A stretch of DNA of 57,367 nucleotides from the NCBI GenBank assembly GCA_021324175.1, contig JAJPJP010000103.1, positions 1 to 57,367 of the forward strand, in the 5' to 3' direction. Source of the DNA: Chitinophagia bacterium (lineage in GTDB: Bacteria; Bacteroidota; Bacteroidia; Chitinophagales; Chitinophagaceae). Shown here piece after piece: positions 8,642 to 19,059 of this stretch; the first letter of the stretch is position 1, and each line of letters begins with the position of its first letter. Position numbers and translations under genes: made by a program. The notes under the pieces are model-generated. The model did no database searches and was not told the DNA's origin. It worked only from the letters and a program-made list of their open reading frames with translations.

Positions 8642-9832
8642 TCAAAATGAAATTACCTCGCCTGAAATTTTACTTGAGCGGCTTCCGACTGCGCTGCCGC
8701 TGCCGCTTGCGCTGATCATGCGCGAAAAGCCTGGCTGCGAGCGCTGTTCCCATTCCCCTACGATCTGACGGAAAGAATACGCGGGGCCTTCCGCAAATAT
8801 GACGGTAGTTGCATCTTCCAGGCGAGTTGCGAGTTCCTCTTTTTCTCCGGCAAGCATCCTGTCCAGCTGTTCTGCCCATTGTGTGTCGCCCCGGACTAAT
8901 ATTCGCTTTGCATTTGCGGGCTTTTCCTGTGACGGGGGAAATAAACCGCGTAGGAATGCGGGAAGCGATCGAACATCGATGGCGATCCTGATCAGAAAAG
9001 CATAAAGCCAGGAGCTGCCTGCGTGTTTACGAACAAACTGGTACATCGCCCGGTAAAAAAGACGGACATGTTGCAGGTCTTTTCGCGTGCTTTCACCCTT
9101 GAAATGAATGATGGTCGTTCCGGCAAAAAAATAATTGAGATAACCGGACTGTTGGATGCGATAGCTCAGGTCGATATCTTCAGCGTACATGAAAAATTGT
9201 TCGTCATAGCTCCCGGTTTGCCCCAGTACTTTTTTTTCCACGAGGAAAAATGCGCCGGATACCACGTCGATCTCCTGGCTTGCTGCGGGAGAGAGATGAC
9301 CGAGGTAATAGTTGGCAAAAAGCCGGGAAGACGGAAAAAGTGCAGTCATTCCGCTGAGTTTGCAAAAGGCAGTCCACAGCGACGGAAAACCACGTTTTGA
9401 TTCGGGGAGATAATGTCCGGCCCCGTCGATCATTCGCACGCCGACGGCGCCGGCTGTTTTGGCCGCAGCCAAAAATGCAATGGATTTTTCCAACGTGTCG
9501 TCCGCGACGATCGTGTCGGGATTTAGAAATAAAATATACTGCCCCGTTGCCAGCGCCAGCGCCTGGTTATTTGCGCGCGCGAACCCTTTGTTTTCGGAAT
9601 TGGCGATAAAGCGCACGCCCGGAAAGCGGGGCCGGAGATAAGCAATACTATCATCGAAGGAAGCATTGTCAACAACGAAGATTTCTGCATCTATTGCTGA
9701 AACAGCCTGCATAACGGAATAAAGACACTGTTCGAGGAAGTATTTGACATTATAACTGACAATGATGATGGATATAGTCAAGGGAAAATGCCTCCCGCTA
9801 GCGAAGTACGCCCTTTTTGGCATACGAAGCAA
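8642..9832 (-). CDS. Glycosyltransferase family 2
   Basis: SIIIVSYNVKYFLEQCLYSV, FVVDNASFDDS, FLNPDTIV, FMYAEDIDLSYRI. True start may be internal. Confidence 0.9.
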   Translation of the reverse strand: MLRMPKRAYFASGRHFPLTISIIIVSYNVKYFLEQCLYSVMQAVSAIDAEIFVVDNASFDDSIAYLRPRFPGVRFIANSENKGFARANNQALALATGQYILFLNPDTIVADDTLEKSIAFLAAAKTAGAVGVRMIDGAGHYLPESKRGFPSLWTAFCKLSGMTALFPSSRLFANYYLGHLSPAASQEIDVVSGAFFLVEKKVLGQTGSYDEQFFMYAEDIDLSYRIQQSGYLNYFFAGTTIIHFKGESTRKDLQHVRLFYRAMYQFVRKHAGSSWLYAFLIRIAIDVRSLPAFLRGLFPPSQEKPANAKRILVRGDTQWAEQLDRMLAGEKEELATRLEDATTVIFAEGPAYSFRQIVGEWEQRSQPGFSRMISASGSGSAVGSRSSKISGEVISF

Positions 9833-10164
9833 AGGCCAATGAAGGATTTGGTCGTTTCAAAAAGAATCGATCAATGGGTATTGACCAGTTACTTCTTCGT
9901 GACGCTTAACTTCAAGCCTATAGAGAAAATTGCGAAACCCCTAAGCTTCCATATCCTGCTGTTTCACTCGCTCTTGAGCCCGGACTGTGCTACCGGCTAC
10001 CAGTTTTCCAATTGTTGTGACGCAGACCTGCACACCGCGGAGCGACCGCGAATCCTACTCGGGATTATTTTTTCAAGGCCAAGTGTCTAAAACCTATTCT
10101 CCTTTTTGTTGTTATTTTCTCCCCGGGGAGTTATATTTACTGCCCTTTTTTTAAAGCTTTCCGC

Positions 10165-11154
10165 ATGAAATCAAAAGCATTGGGTTCACAGGGCCTGCAG
10201 GCGTCCGAAATCGGCCTTGGCTGCATGGGCATGAGTGATTTTTACGGCATCCACAATGACGCTGAGTCGACCCGGACGATCCACCGGGCCATCGACCTGG
10301 GCATTACTTTTTTTGACACGGCCGACATGTATGGCCCATATACGAATGAGGAATTGTTGGGGAAGGCGATCGTGGGCAAAAGAGACCGACTTACCATCGC
10401 CACAAAATTTGGTATTGTGCGGGATCCGAACGACCCCCTGAAGCGCGGCGTCAACGGGAAGCCTGCCTATGTCAAATCATCAGTGGAGGGAAGCCTGAAG
10501 AGATTGGGCATTGACGTGATCGACCTGTATTATCAGCATCGGGTCGACCCGAATACGCCGATTGAAGATACCATGGGAGCCCTGGCGGACCTGGTCCGGG
10601 AAGGAAAGATCCGCGCAATCGGTCTTTCCGAAGCGTCGGCCGACACGCTCCGGCGCGCACATTCGGTTCACCCAGTAAGCGCGCTGCAGACGGAGTATTC
10701 GTTATGGACCCGGGACCCCGAATCGCAAATCCTGCAAGCCTGCGAAGAACTCGGGGTGGCCTTTGTTGCCTACAGCCCCCTCGGACGAGGGTTCCTGACA
10801 GGTCACATCAAAAAAATCGATGACCTGGACAAGGCTGACTACCGCCGGTCCTCTCCACGTTTCCAGGGAGAAAATTTTGAAAAGAATCGTGGCCTGGCCA
10901 AAAAGATCGAGGAAATTGCGGCAAGAAAACGATGTACCTCGTCCCAGCTGGCTCTTGCATGGGTCATGGCTCAAGGGGATTATATTTTCCCCATCCCCGG
11001 CACCAAACGCATCCAGTTTCTTGAAGAGAATGTCGGCGCTTGCGACGTCCACCTGGGCGTTGAAGAACTGGGAGAGATTGACGAGGCGTTCCCACACAAT
11101 GCAGCGTCAGGGTTTCGATACCCTGAAAATTTTATGGGCAGTGTCAACCGGTGA
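10165..11154 (+). CDS. Aldo/keto reductase
   Basis: [55 protein letters not shown]. Confidence 0.95.
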   Translation: MKSKALGSQGLQASEIGLGCMGMSDFYGIHNDAESTRTIHRAIDLGITFFDTADMYGPYTNEELLGKAIVGKRDRLTIATKFGIVRDPNDPLKRGVNGKPAYVKSSVEGSLKRLGIDVIDLYYQHRVDPNTPIEDTMGALADLVREGKIRAIGLSEASADTLRRAHSVHPVSALQTEYSLWTRDPESQILQACEELGVAFVAYSPLGRGFLTGHIKKIDDLDKADYRRSSPRFQGENFEKNRGLAKKIEEIAARKRCTSSQLALAWVMAQGDYIFPIPGTKRIQFLEENVGACDVHLGVEELGEIDEAFPHNAASGFRYPENFMGSVNR

Positions 11155-11183
11155 GCGACGACCATGAAATCAGGGTCAGCCCT

Positions 11184-11191
11184 TATCTTTG
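11184..11191 (+). promoter_or_regulatory. Putative -7 box TATCTTTG 4 nt upstream of the IMPase-family start codon
   Basis: Exact TAnnTTTG match; preferred ATG at 11196. Confidence 0.4.
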
Positions 11192-11195
11192 CGCC

Positions 11196-11969
11196 ATGCT
11201 AAAATCTACCCTGATCAAGGCGACCGAAGCAGGTGCCAAGGTGATGAAGGAATATTTTGGGGGAACCTTCAAAATCTCCAACAAGGAAGGCATTAACAAC
11301 CTGGTCACTGAGGCCGACCATGCTTCTGAAAAGGCAATCTTTGAAACGATTAAAAATGAATTCCCGGACCACTTTATCCTGAGCGAGGAATCCGGGGCGC
11401 TCGTCACCAATTCCAATATCAAATGGATCGTGGACCCCATTGACGGGACCGTGAATTTTGCGCATGGTATCCCGCTTTGCTGCGTATCCATCGGCGTCGA
11501 AGAATCCGGCGAGATGTTGATGGGCGCCGTTTACAACCCACTCATCGACGAGTTTTACTTTGCGCAGCGCGGATTTGGCGCCACCCTTAACGACCGCCGC
11601 ATCTTTGTCAGCGGGGAAACGAAAGTGTCCAGAGCCTGCCTGGTGACCGGCTTTCCCTATACTTATCTTGACCAGCCAAACGGGCCGCTGGAGGTATTTT
11701 CGAGGCTTATACGCCATGGCATACCGGTGAGGCGGCTGGGATCTGCAGCGATGGATCTTTGCTGGGTCGCAGCCGGCCGCTTCGATGGCTTTTATGAGCA
11801 CAAGCTACAGGCATGGGACAGCGCTGCGGGTTTTCTGATCGTCGAGGAGGCAGGTGGCCGCGTCTCCAATTTCCGAGGAAGCCGCTATTCGCCTTACCAG
11901 CCCCATATTTTGGCCACCAACGGCAAGATTCATGAAGAGCTGCTTCGTTGGGTAAATGATGAAATTTAA
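11196..11969 (+). CDS. Inositol monophosphatase family protein
   Basis: LSEESGALV...WIVDPIDGTVNFAHGIP and AAMDLCWVAAGRFDGFYEHKLQAWDSAAGFLIVEEAGG. Confidence 0.93.
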   Translation: MLKSTLIKATEAGAKVMKEYFGGTFKISNKEGINNLVTEADHASEKAIFETIKNEFPDHFILSEESGALVTNSNIKWIVDPIDGTVNFAHGIPLCCVSIGVEESGEMLMGAVYNPLIDEFYFAQRGFGATLNDRRIFVSGETKVSRACLVTGFPYTYLDQPNGPLEVFSRLIRHGIPVRRLGSAAMDLCWVAAGRFDGFYEHKLQAWDSAAGFLIVEEAGGRVSNFRGSRYSPYQPHILATNGKIHEELLRWVNDEI

Positions 11970-11988
11970 AATAAATAGAATACAAAGC

Positions 11989-13023
11989 ATGGCGGAGCGT
12001 ACGGAAATTTCAACCCTTGGGGAATTCGGACTGATCGAGCACCTGACGCGTAATATCGAATTGCAAAATGCTTCTTCGATCCTTGGCGTAGGCGACGATG
12101 CAGCAATCATTGATCATTTTGGCAAGCAAACGGTGATCACGACCGATCTCCTTCTGGAAGGCGTTCATTTTGACCTGGCCTATACACCGCTCAAGCACCT
12201 GGGGTACAAAGCAGTCGTGGTAAACATCAGCGACATTTACGCCATGAATGCCATCCCAACGCAGATAACGGTCAGCATGGGTATGAGCAACCGCTTCAGC
12301 GTCGAAGCGCTGGAAGAGCTTTACGAGGGCATATTCGCAGCCTGCCGAAAATACGAAGTCGATTTGGTCGGAGGCGATACTTCGTCCTCGCAAAAAGGCC
12401 TGATCATTTCGGTGACGGCGATCGGTGAAGTATCCCCCGACAAATATGTACGGCGGAGTACGGCAAAAAAAGGAGACCTGATTTGTTGCAGCGGTGATTT
12501 GGGCGCAGCCTACCTCGGCCTGGTTTTCCTGGAGAGGGAGAAACGGATATTTCTGGAGAGTCCACAGGTCAAACCGGACCTTGAGGGAGAAAAATATGTC
12601 ATCGGGAGGCTTTTGAAGCCGGAAGCCAGGAAAGATATCATCGAATTTTTCGGCGACGCCGAATTGGTACCGACTGCCATGATGGACATTAGCGACGGGT
12701 TAAGCTCCGAAATTCTCCATATTTGCAAACAAAGCGGGCTGGGATGCGTTCTTTATGAAGAAAAAATTCCGATCGCCGAAGATACCCGGAGTGCAGCTTT
12801 CAAGTTCGAGCTCGATCCCACTGCCTGCGCCCTGAGCGGCGGCGAGGATTATGAACTCCTTTTTACAGTTGCCCAGCCTGATCATGAAAAGCTGGTTCTC
12901 AACGAACAAATTAGCATCTTGGGCTACCTGGGAGAGGCGGAAAAGGGCAAAAAGATAATAACGAAAGGCGGCAATACGTTTGATATTACGGCGCAGGGGT
13001 GGAATGCGTTTGAGCAAACATGA
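11989..13023 (+). CDS. thiL: Thiamine-phosphate kinase
   Basis: GVGDDAAII, TTDLLLEGVHFD, VGGDTSSSQKG, MDISDGLSSEI, LSGGEDYELLFTV. Confidence 0.93.
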   Translation: MAERTEISTLGEFGLIEHLTRNIELQNASSILGVGDDAAIIDHFGKQTVITTDLLLEGVHFDLAYTPLKHLGYKAVVVNISDIYAMNAIPTQITVSMGMSNRFSVEALEELYEGIFAACRKYEVDLVGGDTSSSQKGLIISVTAIGEVSPDKYVRRSTAKKGDLICCSGDLGAAYLGLVFLEREKRIFLESPQVKPDLEGEKYVIGRLLKPEARKDIIEFFGDAELVPTAMMDISDGLSSEILHICKQSGLGCVLYEEKIPIAEDTRSAAFKFELDPTACALSGGEDYELLFTVAQPDHEKLVLNEQISILGYLGEAEKGKKIITKGGNTFDITAQGWNAFEQT

Positions 13024-14552
13024 AGCGACTTACCGACATATTGAGGCGGCGGCCAGACCTTGTTTTATTCATCGCAGCGATCTCCCTTTTGTGCGCAGCC
13101 TGCAGCGGGCCCAGGACGGCCTTCGATCCAGCCCAAAAGTATGCGCTCCCACAGCTCCAGGAAGATTATTCGATTTTCCGGAATATCCTGGAAGAGTCCC
13201 ATCCTGGCTTATACTGGTATACCTCCAAGGACAGCATGAATTACTATTTTTCGCAAGGCTTTGCGGCGCTAAAGGATTCCATGACCGAGCCGCAGTTCAG
13301 AAATATCCTTTCCTATGTGATTACCAAGGTTGATTGCGGGCATACAACCGTCCGCTATTCGAAGCGTTATACAGACTATCTTGACACTGCCAACATTTTA
13401 CTGTTCCCGCTGGGTCTAAAGTTCTGGCAGGACACCATGGTTGTCACGGCCAATATTGACCGGCACGATTCGATTCTCCGCCGGGGAACGGTGATCACTT
13501 CCATTAACGGAATGACGCAACGCCAGCTGACCGACACGCTCTTCGATTATATGGTCACCGACGGCCACAGCATGACGGGGAAATACCAGGGTTTAAGCAA
13601 CGGCTTCAATTTCGGAAGCTGGTATCGGAATATTTTTGGGCTGCCCAATGATATCAGCGTGCGTTACCTCGATGTCCTGGGAAAGGAAAATATGACGACG
13701 ATCCATCCTTATAATTTCAGGGCTGATACGACGCGAAAAATGGCCGATATCATCATCCCGCACTATCATCCGAGCCGGCGCGAGAGGAAAGCGCAACGGC
13801 AATTTGCGATGCGTAACCTGCAGGTAGACACGACAGGAAAAACCGCATTCATGACGGTCAATACCTTCGCTCACGGAAACCACCTCAAAAAATTCTTTCG
13901 CAGCTCGTTCCGTCTCCTGAAAGAACAGGGCATACAAAACCTGATCATCGACGTCCGTTCTAACGGCGGCGGCGATGCCTCCAACTCCACTTTGCTAACG
14001 CGTTTTATCATCGACAAGAAGTTCAAACTTGCCGACTCGCTGTACGCCGTGACGCGGGGCAGCAAATACAACAAATACATCGATGACAGTTTTCTTTATG
14101 GTGTTTTGATGGATTTTATCACGAAAAAGCGCGATGACGACAAGTATCATTTTGGTTACTTCGAACGACACTACTTTAAGCCGAAAGAGAACAATCATTT
14201 TGACGGCCAGGTCTACGTCCTCATCGGCGGCAATTCATTTTCTGCGACAACGCTTTTTGCAGGCTCTCTCAAAGGACAAAAAAATGTTACGCTCGTAGGG
14301 GAGGAGACCGGGGGTGCCTTTTATGGCAACAATGCCTGGATGATCCCCGACGTTACGCTCCCGAATACTGGCATCCGCTTCAGGCTGCCGAAATTCCGCC
14401 TGATCGTCGACCGTAGCCGCGCCAAGGACGGGCATGGAGTCCTGCCCGATGTTTACGCGTTGCCTTCTTCGGACGCAATCCGGAATGGAATTGACTTTAA
14501 GGAACAAAAGGTGAAGGAATTAATTCAACTACGCAGTATCCAGAACAAATAA
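13020..14552 (+). CDS. S41 family peptidase (lipoprotein-like N-terminus)
   Basis: LLCAACSG lipobox-like leader, LIIDVRSNGGGDASNS and GGNSFSATTLFAGSLKG tail-protease core. Overlaps thiL stop by 4 bp. Confidence 0.88.
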   Translation: MKRLTDILRRRPDLVLFIAAISLLCAACSGPRTAFDPAQKYALPQLQEDYSIFRNILEESHPGLYWYTSKDSMNYYFSQGFAALKDSMTEPQFRNILSYVITKVDCGHTTVRYSKRYTDYLDTANILLFPLGLKFWQDTMVVTANIDRHDSILRRGTVITSINGMTQRQLTDTLFDYMVTDGHSMTGKYQGLSNGFNFGSWYRNIFGLPNDISVRYLDVLGKENMTTIHPYNFRADTTRKMADIIIPHYHPSRRERKAQRQFAMRNLQVDTTGKTAFMTVNTFAHGNHLKKFFRSSFRLLKEQGIQNLIIDVRSNGGGDASNSTLLTRFIIDKKFKLADSLYAVTRGSKYNKYIDDSFLYGVLMDFITKKRDDDKYHFGYFERHYFKPKENNHFDGQVYVLIGGNSFSATTLFAGSLKGQKNVTLVGEETGGAFYGNNAWMIPDVTLPNTGIRFRLPKFRLIVDRSRAKDGHGVLPDVYALPSSDAIRNGIDFKEQKVKELIQLRSIQNK

Positions 14553-15079
14553 TGTTTCGGACCTTCGCACCAACCGCCTCCATGCTTTCAAATCGCTTAC
14601 TTTTTATTTCATCACTCTTTTTATTGTGCTGCTCTTTTGCGCGGTCTCAATCGCCAATTTCCTCAGCGATCTTAAAACCTATGCACGGGCAACCGGCATC
14701 GTTTGCAAGTCTTACCCTGAAGGATTCCCTCGTGCTCGTCGTCTTCTGGTCGCTGACCTCGGATGAGTCGATTAATGAACTCAATGCCGTCAATGCCAAC
14801 TTCGAAGGCTGGAAAGAAAAAATCCATTTCAAAATGATGGCGGTCTCCATCGACGAGGGCAAAGCGGCCAATCGCGTGCGACCAACAGCCATCGGCAACG
14901 GCTGGACATTTGATATTTTTGTAGACCTGGACGGAAATCTGCGCAAAGCACTTTCTTCCAGTAACCTTCCGCAGGCCTTCATTATTAAAAACGGGAGATC
15001 GATGTACCAGCAGTCAGGATATGACGCCGGAACAGAAAAGTACCTCTTCGAAAAACTGGCTGAATTCTCGGAGAAATAA
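14552..15079 (+). CDS. Thioredoxin-like/TlpA-type protein lacking an obvious CxxC
   Basis: Signal peptide; LVLVVFWSLTSDESINELNAVNANF and PQAFIIKNGRSMYQQSGYD, thioredoxin-like layout with the active site replaced by SLTSDES. Confidence 0.75.
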   Translation: MFRTFAPTASMLSNRLLFISSLFLLCCSFARSQSPISSAILKPMHGQPASFASLTLKDSLVLVVFWSLTSDESINELNAVNANFEGWKEKIHFKMMAVSIDEGKAANRVRPTAIGNGWTFDIFVDLDGNLRKALSSSNLPQAFIIKNGRSMYQQSGYDAGTEKYLFEKLAEFSEK

Positions 15080-15088
15080 AACCCGCAA

Positions 15089-16198
15089 CTATTCACCTTC
15101 GACAATCACCTGGAGGAGCCCGAGCTGCTCATCCATGACAACAAAATCCGCGAGCGCCCCTGTACGGATGCGACCCATCGTTTCCTGCATGCCCAGGACC
15201 CGCGCGGGATACAGTGAGGCCATCCTGAGTGCTTCGGGCAGGGGGATGCCTATTTTTTCAACGGCGTTACGCACGCAGGCAATCATCGTCAGGCTGGATC
15301 CCGAAAGCGTTCCGTTTGGAAGGGTGTACCTGTCTTCGTGGAAGACGTGCTGATATTCGCCATGGAGCACTTCGGTTACGGCATCCGTGATAAAAAACAA
15401 CCGGTTCTCCATGATTTTTTTGCTGACGCGGACAGATGCAAAATCAACGTGGATGCCATCGCAGACTACGCTGCACATGACGTCGTTGTTATCGTAGATC
15501 GCGCCGACCATTCCTGGTTGTCTTCCCTGCAGCGGAGACATGGCATTAAAAAGGTGGGTCGCCGCTGGTATGCCCTGGTAAAATCCGTCGATTGCCTGTT
15601 CGTATGTGGCGTTGCTGTGGCCCGCCGACACAATGACTTTTTCTGCAAGAAGCATAGAAATGAGCTGTTCTTCGCACTGTTCAGGTGCGAGCGTCATCAT
15701 CCGGAGGACTCCTTTGCCTTTCTCAAGAAGTAAGCTAAGCTCCTCCGCGGTTGGCTTTTTTATATATTGTTCGAGATGTGCGCCTTTCTTGGCGGGGTTA
15801 ATATATGGTCCTTCGAGGTGCAGGCCCAGAAGTCCCTTGCCACCGCCCGACCAGTATTCCCTCACCACTTCAAATCCTCGCAAAAACTTCCCGATGGAGT
15901 TGGTTGCCATCGTGATCATGTACTGTGTGCAGCCGCCGCCCAGGCAATATTCGTAGGTGGCCTCGAGGGATTCCACGGTTAGTTCGGTCGAGAATAACTT
16001 GCCGTTACCCCCGTAAAGCTGCAGGTCAGTAAATGCCGGCGCAAGCAGTTGCCCATTCACGTGCTGTATCCGGTAGCTTGCAGGAATCCCCCCCTCTTCG
16101 ACGAGATCTGTGACACGGCCATCGCGAACAAGTATGGCTTTACCGGTGTGCAGTTCCTCACCGTCAAAAATTTCCTTCGCGATAAAAGCAGTTGACAT
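15089..16198 (-). CDS. nagA: N-acetylglucosamine-6-phosphate deacetylase
   Basis: FTDLQLYGGNGKLF, LHLEGPYINPAKKGAH, VSAGHSNATYEQ, THLFNAMSPLQGRQPG. Confidence 0.92.
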   Translation of the reverse strand: MSTAFIAKEIFDGEELHTGKAILVRDGRVTDLVEEGGIPASYRIQHVNGQLLAPAFTDLQLYGGNGKLFSTELTVESLEATYEYCLGGGCTQYMITMATNSIGKFLRGFEVVREYWSGGGKGLLGLHLEGPYINPAKKGAHLEQYIKKPTAEELSLLLEKGKGVLRMMTLAPEQCEEQLISMLLAEKVIVSAGHSNATYEQAIDGFYQGIPAATHLFNAMSPLQGRQPGMVGAIYDNNDVMCSVVCDGIHVDFASVRVSKKIMENRLFFITDAVTEVLHGEYQHVFHEDRYTLPNGTLSGSSLTMIACVRNAVEKIGIPLPEALRMASLYPARVLGMQETMGRIRTGALADFVVMDEQLGLLQVIVEGE

Positions 16199-16199
16199 A

Positions 16200-16982
16200 T
16201 CACGTTTCAATTAAAAAATGGTCGGCGTCCCGCAGGAACGGAAATCTTTCGCGCACTTCCGTAAGCTTTTGTTTATGCAGTGTGAAAGTATACACTTCCT
16301 CGCGCTCTGACTGGTACAATACCTGCCCCAAAGGATCGACGATCATAGAATCACCGTTGTATTCAATTTGATTTCCATCGCTGCCAACACGGTTCAGACC
16401 GGCAACAAAACACTGGTTCTCGATCGCTCTCGCGACGAGCAGTGTCTTCCAGGCATGGATACGCCGCTCGGGCCAGTTCGCCACGCAAATGAGCAGGTCG
16501 TATTCGTCCCCGCTGCCTGACTGCCTCGCCCAGACCGGAAAACGAAGGTCATAACATACCAGCACATTGATCTTCCACCCGTTGACAGAAGCGATAAAGC
16601 GCTTTTTCCCCGCTTTATAGCATTTATCTTCCCCGGCAAATGCGAACAGGTGTCGCTTGTCATACCACCCGGTTTCGCCGGTGGGAAGCGCCCACACCAG
16701 CCGGTTAAAATATTTCCCTTCCTCCTCGGCAATGATGCTCCCGGCAAGGACTGCTTTCTTTTCAGCAGCCATTTTTTTCATCCAGGACACCGTGGGCCCA
16801 TTCATATTTTCCCCAAGGCGCGCCGGCTCCATGCTGAAACCGGTACTGAACATCTCGGGCAATAGAATGATCTCCGTTTTTTCGGCGATCGACCTGATCT
16901 TTTCCTCGAACATGGACAGGTTGGCTGTTTTATCCTCCCAATGGAGGCTGCTTTGAATAAGACTAATGGTAAGTGATGACAT
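16200..16982 (-). CDS. Nitrilase-superfamily amidohydrolase (omega-amidase-like)
   Basis: LLPEMFSTGFSM (E), YDKRHLF (K), VLVCYDLRFPVW (C) catalytic triad. Confidence 0.9.
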   Translation of the reverse strand: MSSLTISLIQSSLHWEDKTANLSMFEEKIRSIAEKTEIILLPEMFSTGFSMEPARLGENMNGPTVSWMKKMAAEKKAVLAGSIIAEEEGKYFNRLVWALPTGETGWYDKRHLFAFAGEDKCYKAGKKRFIASVNGWKINVLVCYDLRFPVWARQSGSGDEYDLLICVANWPERRIHAWKTLLVARAIENQCFVAGLNRVGSDGNQIEYNGDSMIVDPLGQVLYQSEREEVYTFTLHKQKLTEVRERFPFLRDADHFLIET

Positions 16983-17026
16983 AAAATTCAAACGACCCCT
17001 TTGTCAATTGATTGTGTGAACCGTCT

Positions 17027-17509
17027 TTATGCTGCCGACAGGACGGGGTTTATAAGTGCCGGCTCAAATCCTTTTTGCAGCAGGTAGTCGCGTAATTTTG
17101 TTTTCCTGACCAATTCATTTTTTTCTGCGCTCAGGGAATCCGCTTTTTCTCCTGCGAGCTTTTCCAGCGTAGCGATATATTCATGCTCCTCGATGGCATC
17201 AAGCGCGCGTGCGATGCAATACTCGCTAACTTTCTTGAGCCTGAGTTCGTGCCGGATTTTTATTTTCCCCCACTGCTTCATACGAAACTTCCCCCTGGCA
17301 AATGCTGTCGCAAAGTCTTCCTCGTTCAGTGACCGCTCTTCAATCAGTTTGGATAGCAGTTCCTCGACTTCTTCCTTTTTTATCGCAAAGGAATACAGTT
17401 TTTCCCTTACTTCCTGGTGACAACGATGCTGATAGCGGCAATAATGCCTGACTTTTTGCAGCAATTCCTCGCGGGTAAAATTTTTTTTCCTGAACACTTT
17501 CTGCATCAA
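17027..17509 (-). CDS. recX: Regulatory protein RecX
   Basis: RHYCRYQHRCHQEVREKL and SLNEEDFATAFARGKFRMKQWGKIKIRHELRLK three-helix repeats. Confidence 0.9.
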   Translation of the reverse strand: MMQKVFRKKNFTREELLQKVRHYCRYQHRCHQEVREKLYSFAIKKEEVEELLSKLIEERSLNEEDFATAFARGKFRMKQWGKIKIRHELRLKKVSEYCIARALDAIEEHEYIATLEKLAGEKADSLSAEKNELVRKTKLRDYLLQKGFEPALINPVLSAA

Positions 17510-17621
17510 AATTAGGTCGATTAATCACAAGAAATTCACAATCGGCGAATAAGGCCGGATCCTGCAAATCTGTCGTTGGCCATTAACCAAAAATCAGTAG
17601 TTTCGCCAGAAAGACAAGTAC

Positions 17622-18737
17622 ATGAAGTTCATTGTTTCCTCTTCGGCTTTGCTCAAGCAACTGCAGCAGATCAGCGGCGTCATCAACACAAATACGGTGT
17701 TGCCGATCCTGGAGGACTTCCTGTTCGACATCGAAAAAACCAGACTAACCGTTGTAGCAACCGATTTGGAAACTGTCATGAAGGTAAGTGTGGAGGCCGA
17801 ATCAAAAGAAACGGGTAAAGTATGTATCCCGGCCAAGATCCTGATCGATTCTCTAAAAAATATTCCGGAACAACCGCTCGCCTTCAATATCGACAAACAC
17901 TTTGGCATTGAAATCACCAGCGATAATGGGAAGTATAAGGTGATGGGCGAGAACCCTGACAATTTTCCGAAAGAACCGGTGGCCGATGATACGTCATCGT
18001 TCAAAACCGCTTCCGGTGTGCTTGTCACAGCCATCAACAAGACACTCTTTGCCGTGAGCAATGACGACTTGCGTCCGGCGATGACGGGTGTTTTTTTTGA
18101 GATGGATAATAAGGGCCTCCAGTTTGTTGCTACCGACGCCCATCGCCTTGTACGCTACCGGAGAAATGACGTCAGCTGCCCGAAAACCGACTCGCTGATC
18201 GTTCCAAAAAAACCGCTAACCCTGTTGAAAACCGCGCTGCCTAACAACGAAGACGAAATTACAATCAGCTACAATAACAACCACCTGTTTGTATCCCACG
18301 GAACGACCCAGATGAGCTGCCGTCTCATCGACGCCCGCTTCCCGGATTACAAGGTGGTCATTCCCGTCGACAACCCGTACAAGCTTATTGTCAACAAAAG
18401 CGATTTCCAGGGCGCACTGCGCCGCGTCAGCATATTCAGCAACAAGAGCACTAACCAGGTGGTTCTGAATATCCAGGGCTCCGAACTCCAGCTCACTGCC
18501 CAGGACGTTGACTTTTCTTTCGAGGGAACCGAGCGCATGAAATGCCAGTATGATGGCGAAGACATTTCGATTGCATTCAATGCCAAATTTCTCATCGAGG
18601 TTTTGGGCGCCTCGGATTCCCCCGAGGTTCGCATGGAACTATCCACGCCAACCAAGGCAGGCATTCTCAAACCCACTGAACAGGAGCCGGATGAAGATCT
18701 CTTGATGCTTGTCATGCCGCTGATGCTGAACACCTGA
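17622..18737 (+). CDS. dnaN: DNA polymerase III subunit beta (sliding clamp)
   Basis: VLPILEDFLFDI, FVATDAHRLVRYR, LIDARFPDYKVVIP, C-terminal LVMPLMLNT. Confidence 0.97.
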   Translation: MKFIVSSSALLKQLQQISGVINTNTVLPILEDFLFDIEKTRLTVVATDLETVMKVSVEAESKETGKVCIPAKILIDSLKNIPEQPLAFNIDKHFGIEITSDNGKYKVMGENPDNFPKEPVADDTSSFKTASGVLVTAINKTLFAVSNDDLRPAMTGVFFEMDNKGLQFVATDAHRLVRYRRNDVSCPKTDSLIVPKKPLTLLKTALPNNEDEITISYNNNHLFVSHGTTQMSCRLIDARFPDYKVVIPVDNPYKLIVNKSDFQGALRRVSIFSNKSTNQVVLNIQGSELQLTAQDVDFSFEGTERMKCQYDGEDISIAFNAKFLIEVLGASDSPEVRMELSTPTKAGILKPTEQEPDEDLLMLVMPLMLNT

Positions 18738-18745
18738 TCTGTAAC

Positions 18746-18985
18746 ATGAATTTTGTAGAACTCTGCTCATTTGATAACTATGTCCGAGCCAATATCGTGC
18801 TGGGCATGCTCCGGGAGGAGGGGATCGACTGCCATCTGAAGGATGAACTTACCATTACCATCGATCCGTTCCTTAGCCCAATGCTCGGCGGTATCAAGAT
18901 CATGGTAAATGAATGGCACCTCAAAAGGGCGCAGGAGTTGATCAGCGAAAGGGATGATCGGGCAGGGGGCGCCCATTCCGACTAG
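18746..18985 (+). CDS. DUF2007-domain putative signal-transducing protein
   Basis: 79 aa; NYVRANIVLGMLREEGIDCHLKDE and GGIKIMVNEWHLKRAQELI. Confidence 0.8.
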   Translation: MNFVELCSFDNYVRANIVLGMLREEGIDCHLKDELTITIDPFLSPMLGGIKIMVNEWHLKRAQELISERDDRAGGAHSD

Positions 18986-19059
18986 TCTTGGCCTCCATTT
19001 ACATAACATCATTTCTGATTTTCACCGATAAGGTCTAAATTTCAAGAGAAACCACGTGG

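Noticed and set aside
9833-10164. Intergenic region checked for tRNA or a hidden gene
   Set aside because: No cloverleaf or credible ORF found; a weak AATCC/GGATT hairpin with T-run at 10051-10073 is too short to call confidently.
15089-16198. Apparent loss of the HxH metal motif in NagA (DLQLYGG)
   Set aside because: NagA enzymes normally carry QxN/QxY-like residues at this position, so this is ordinary.
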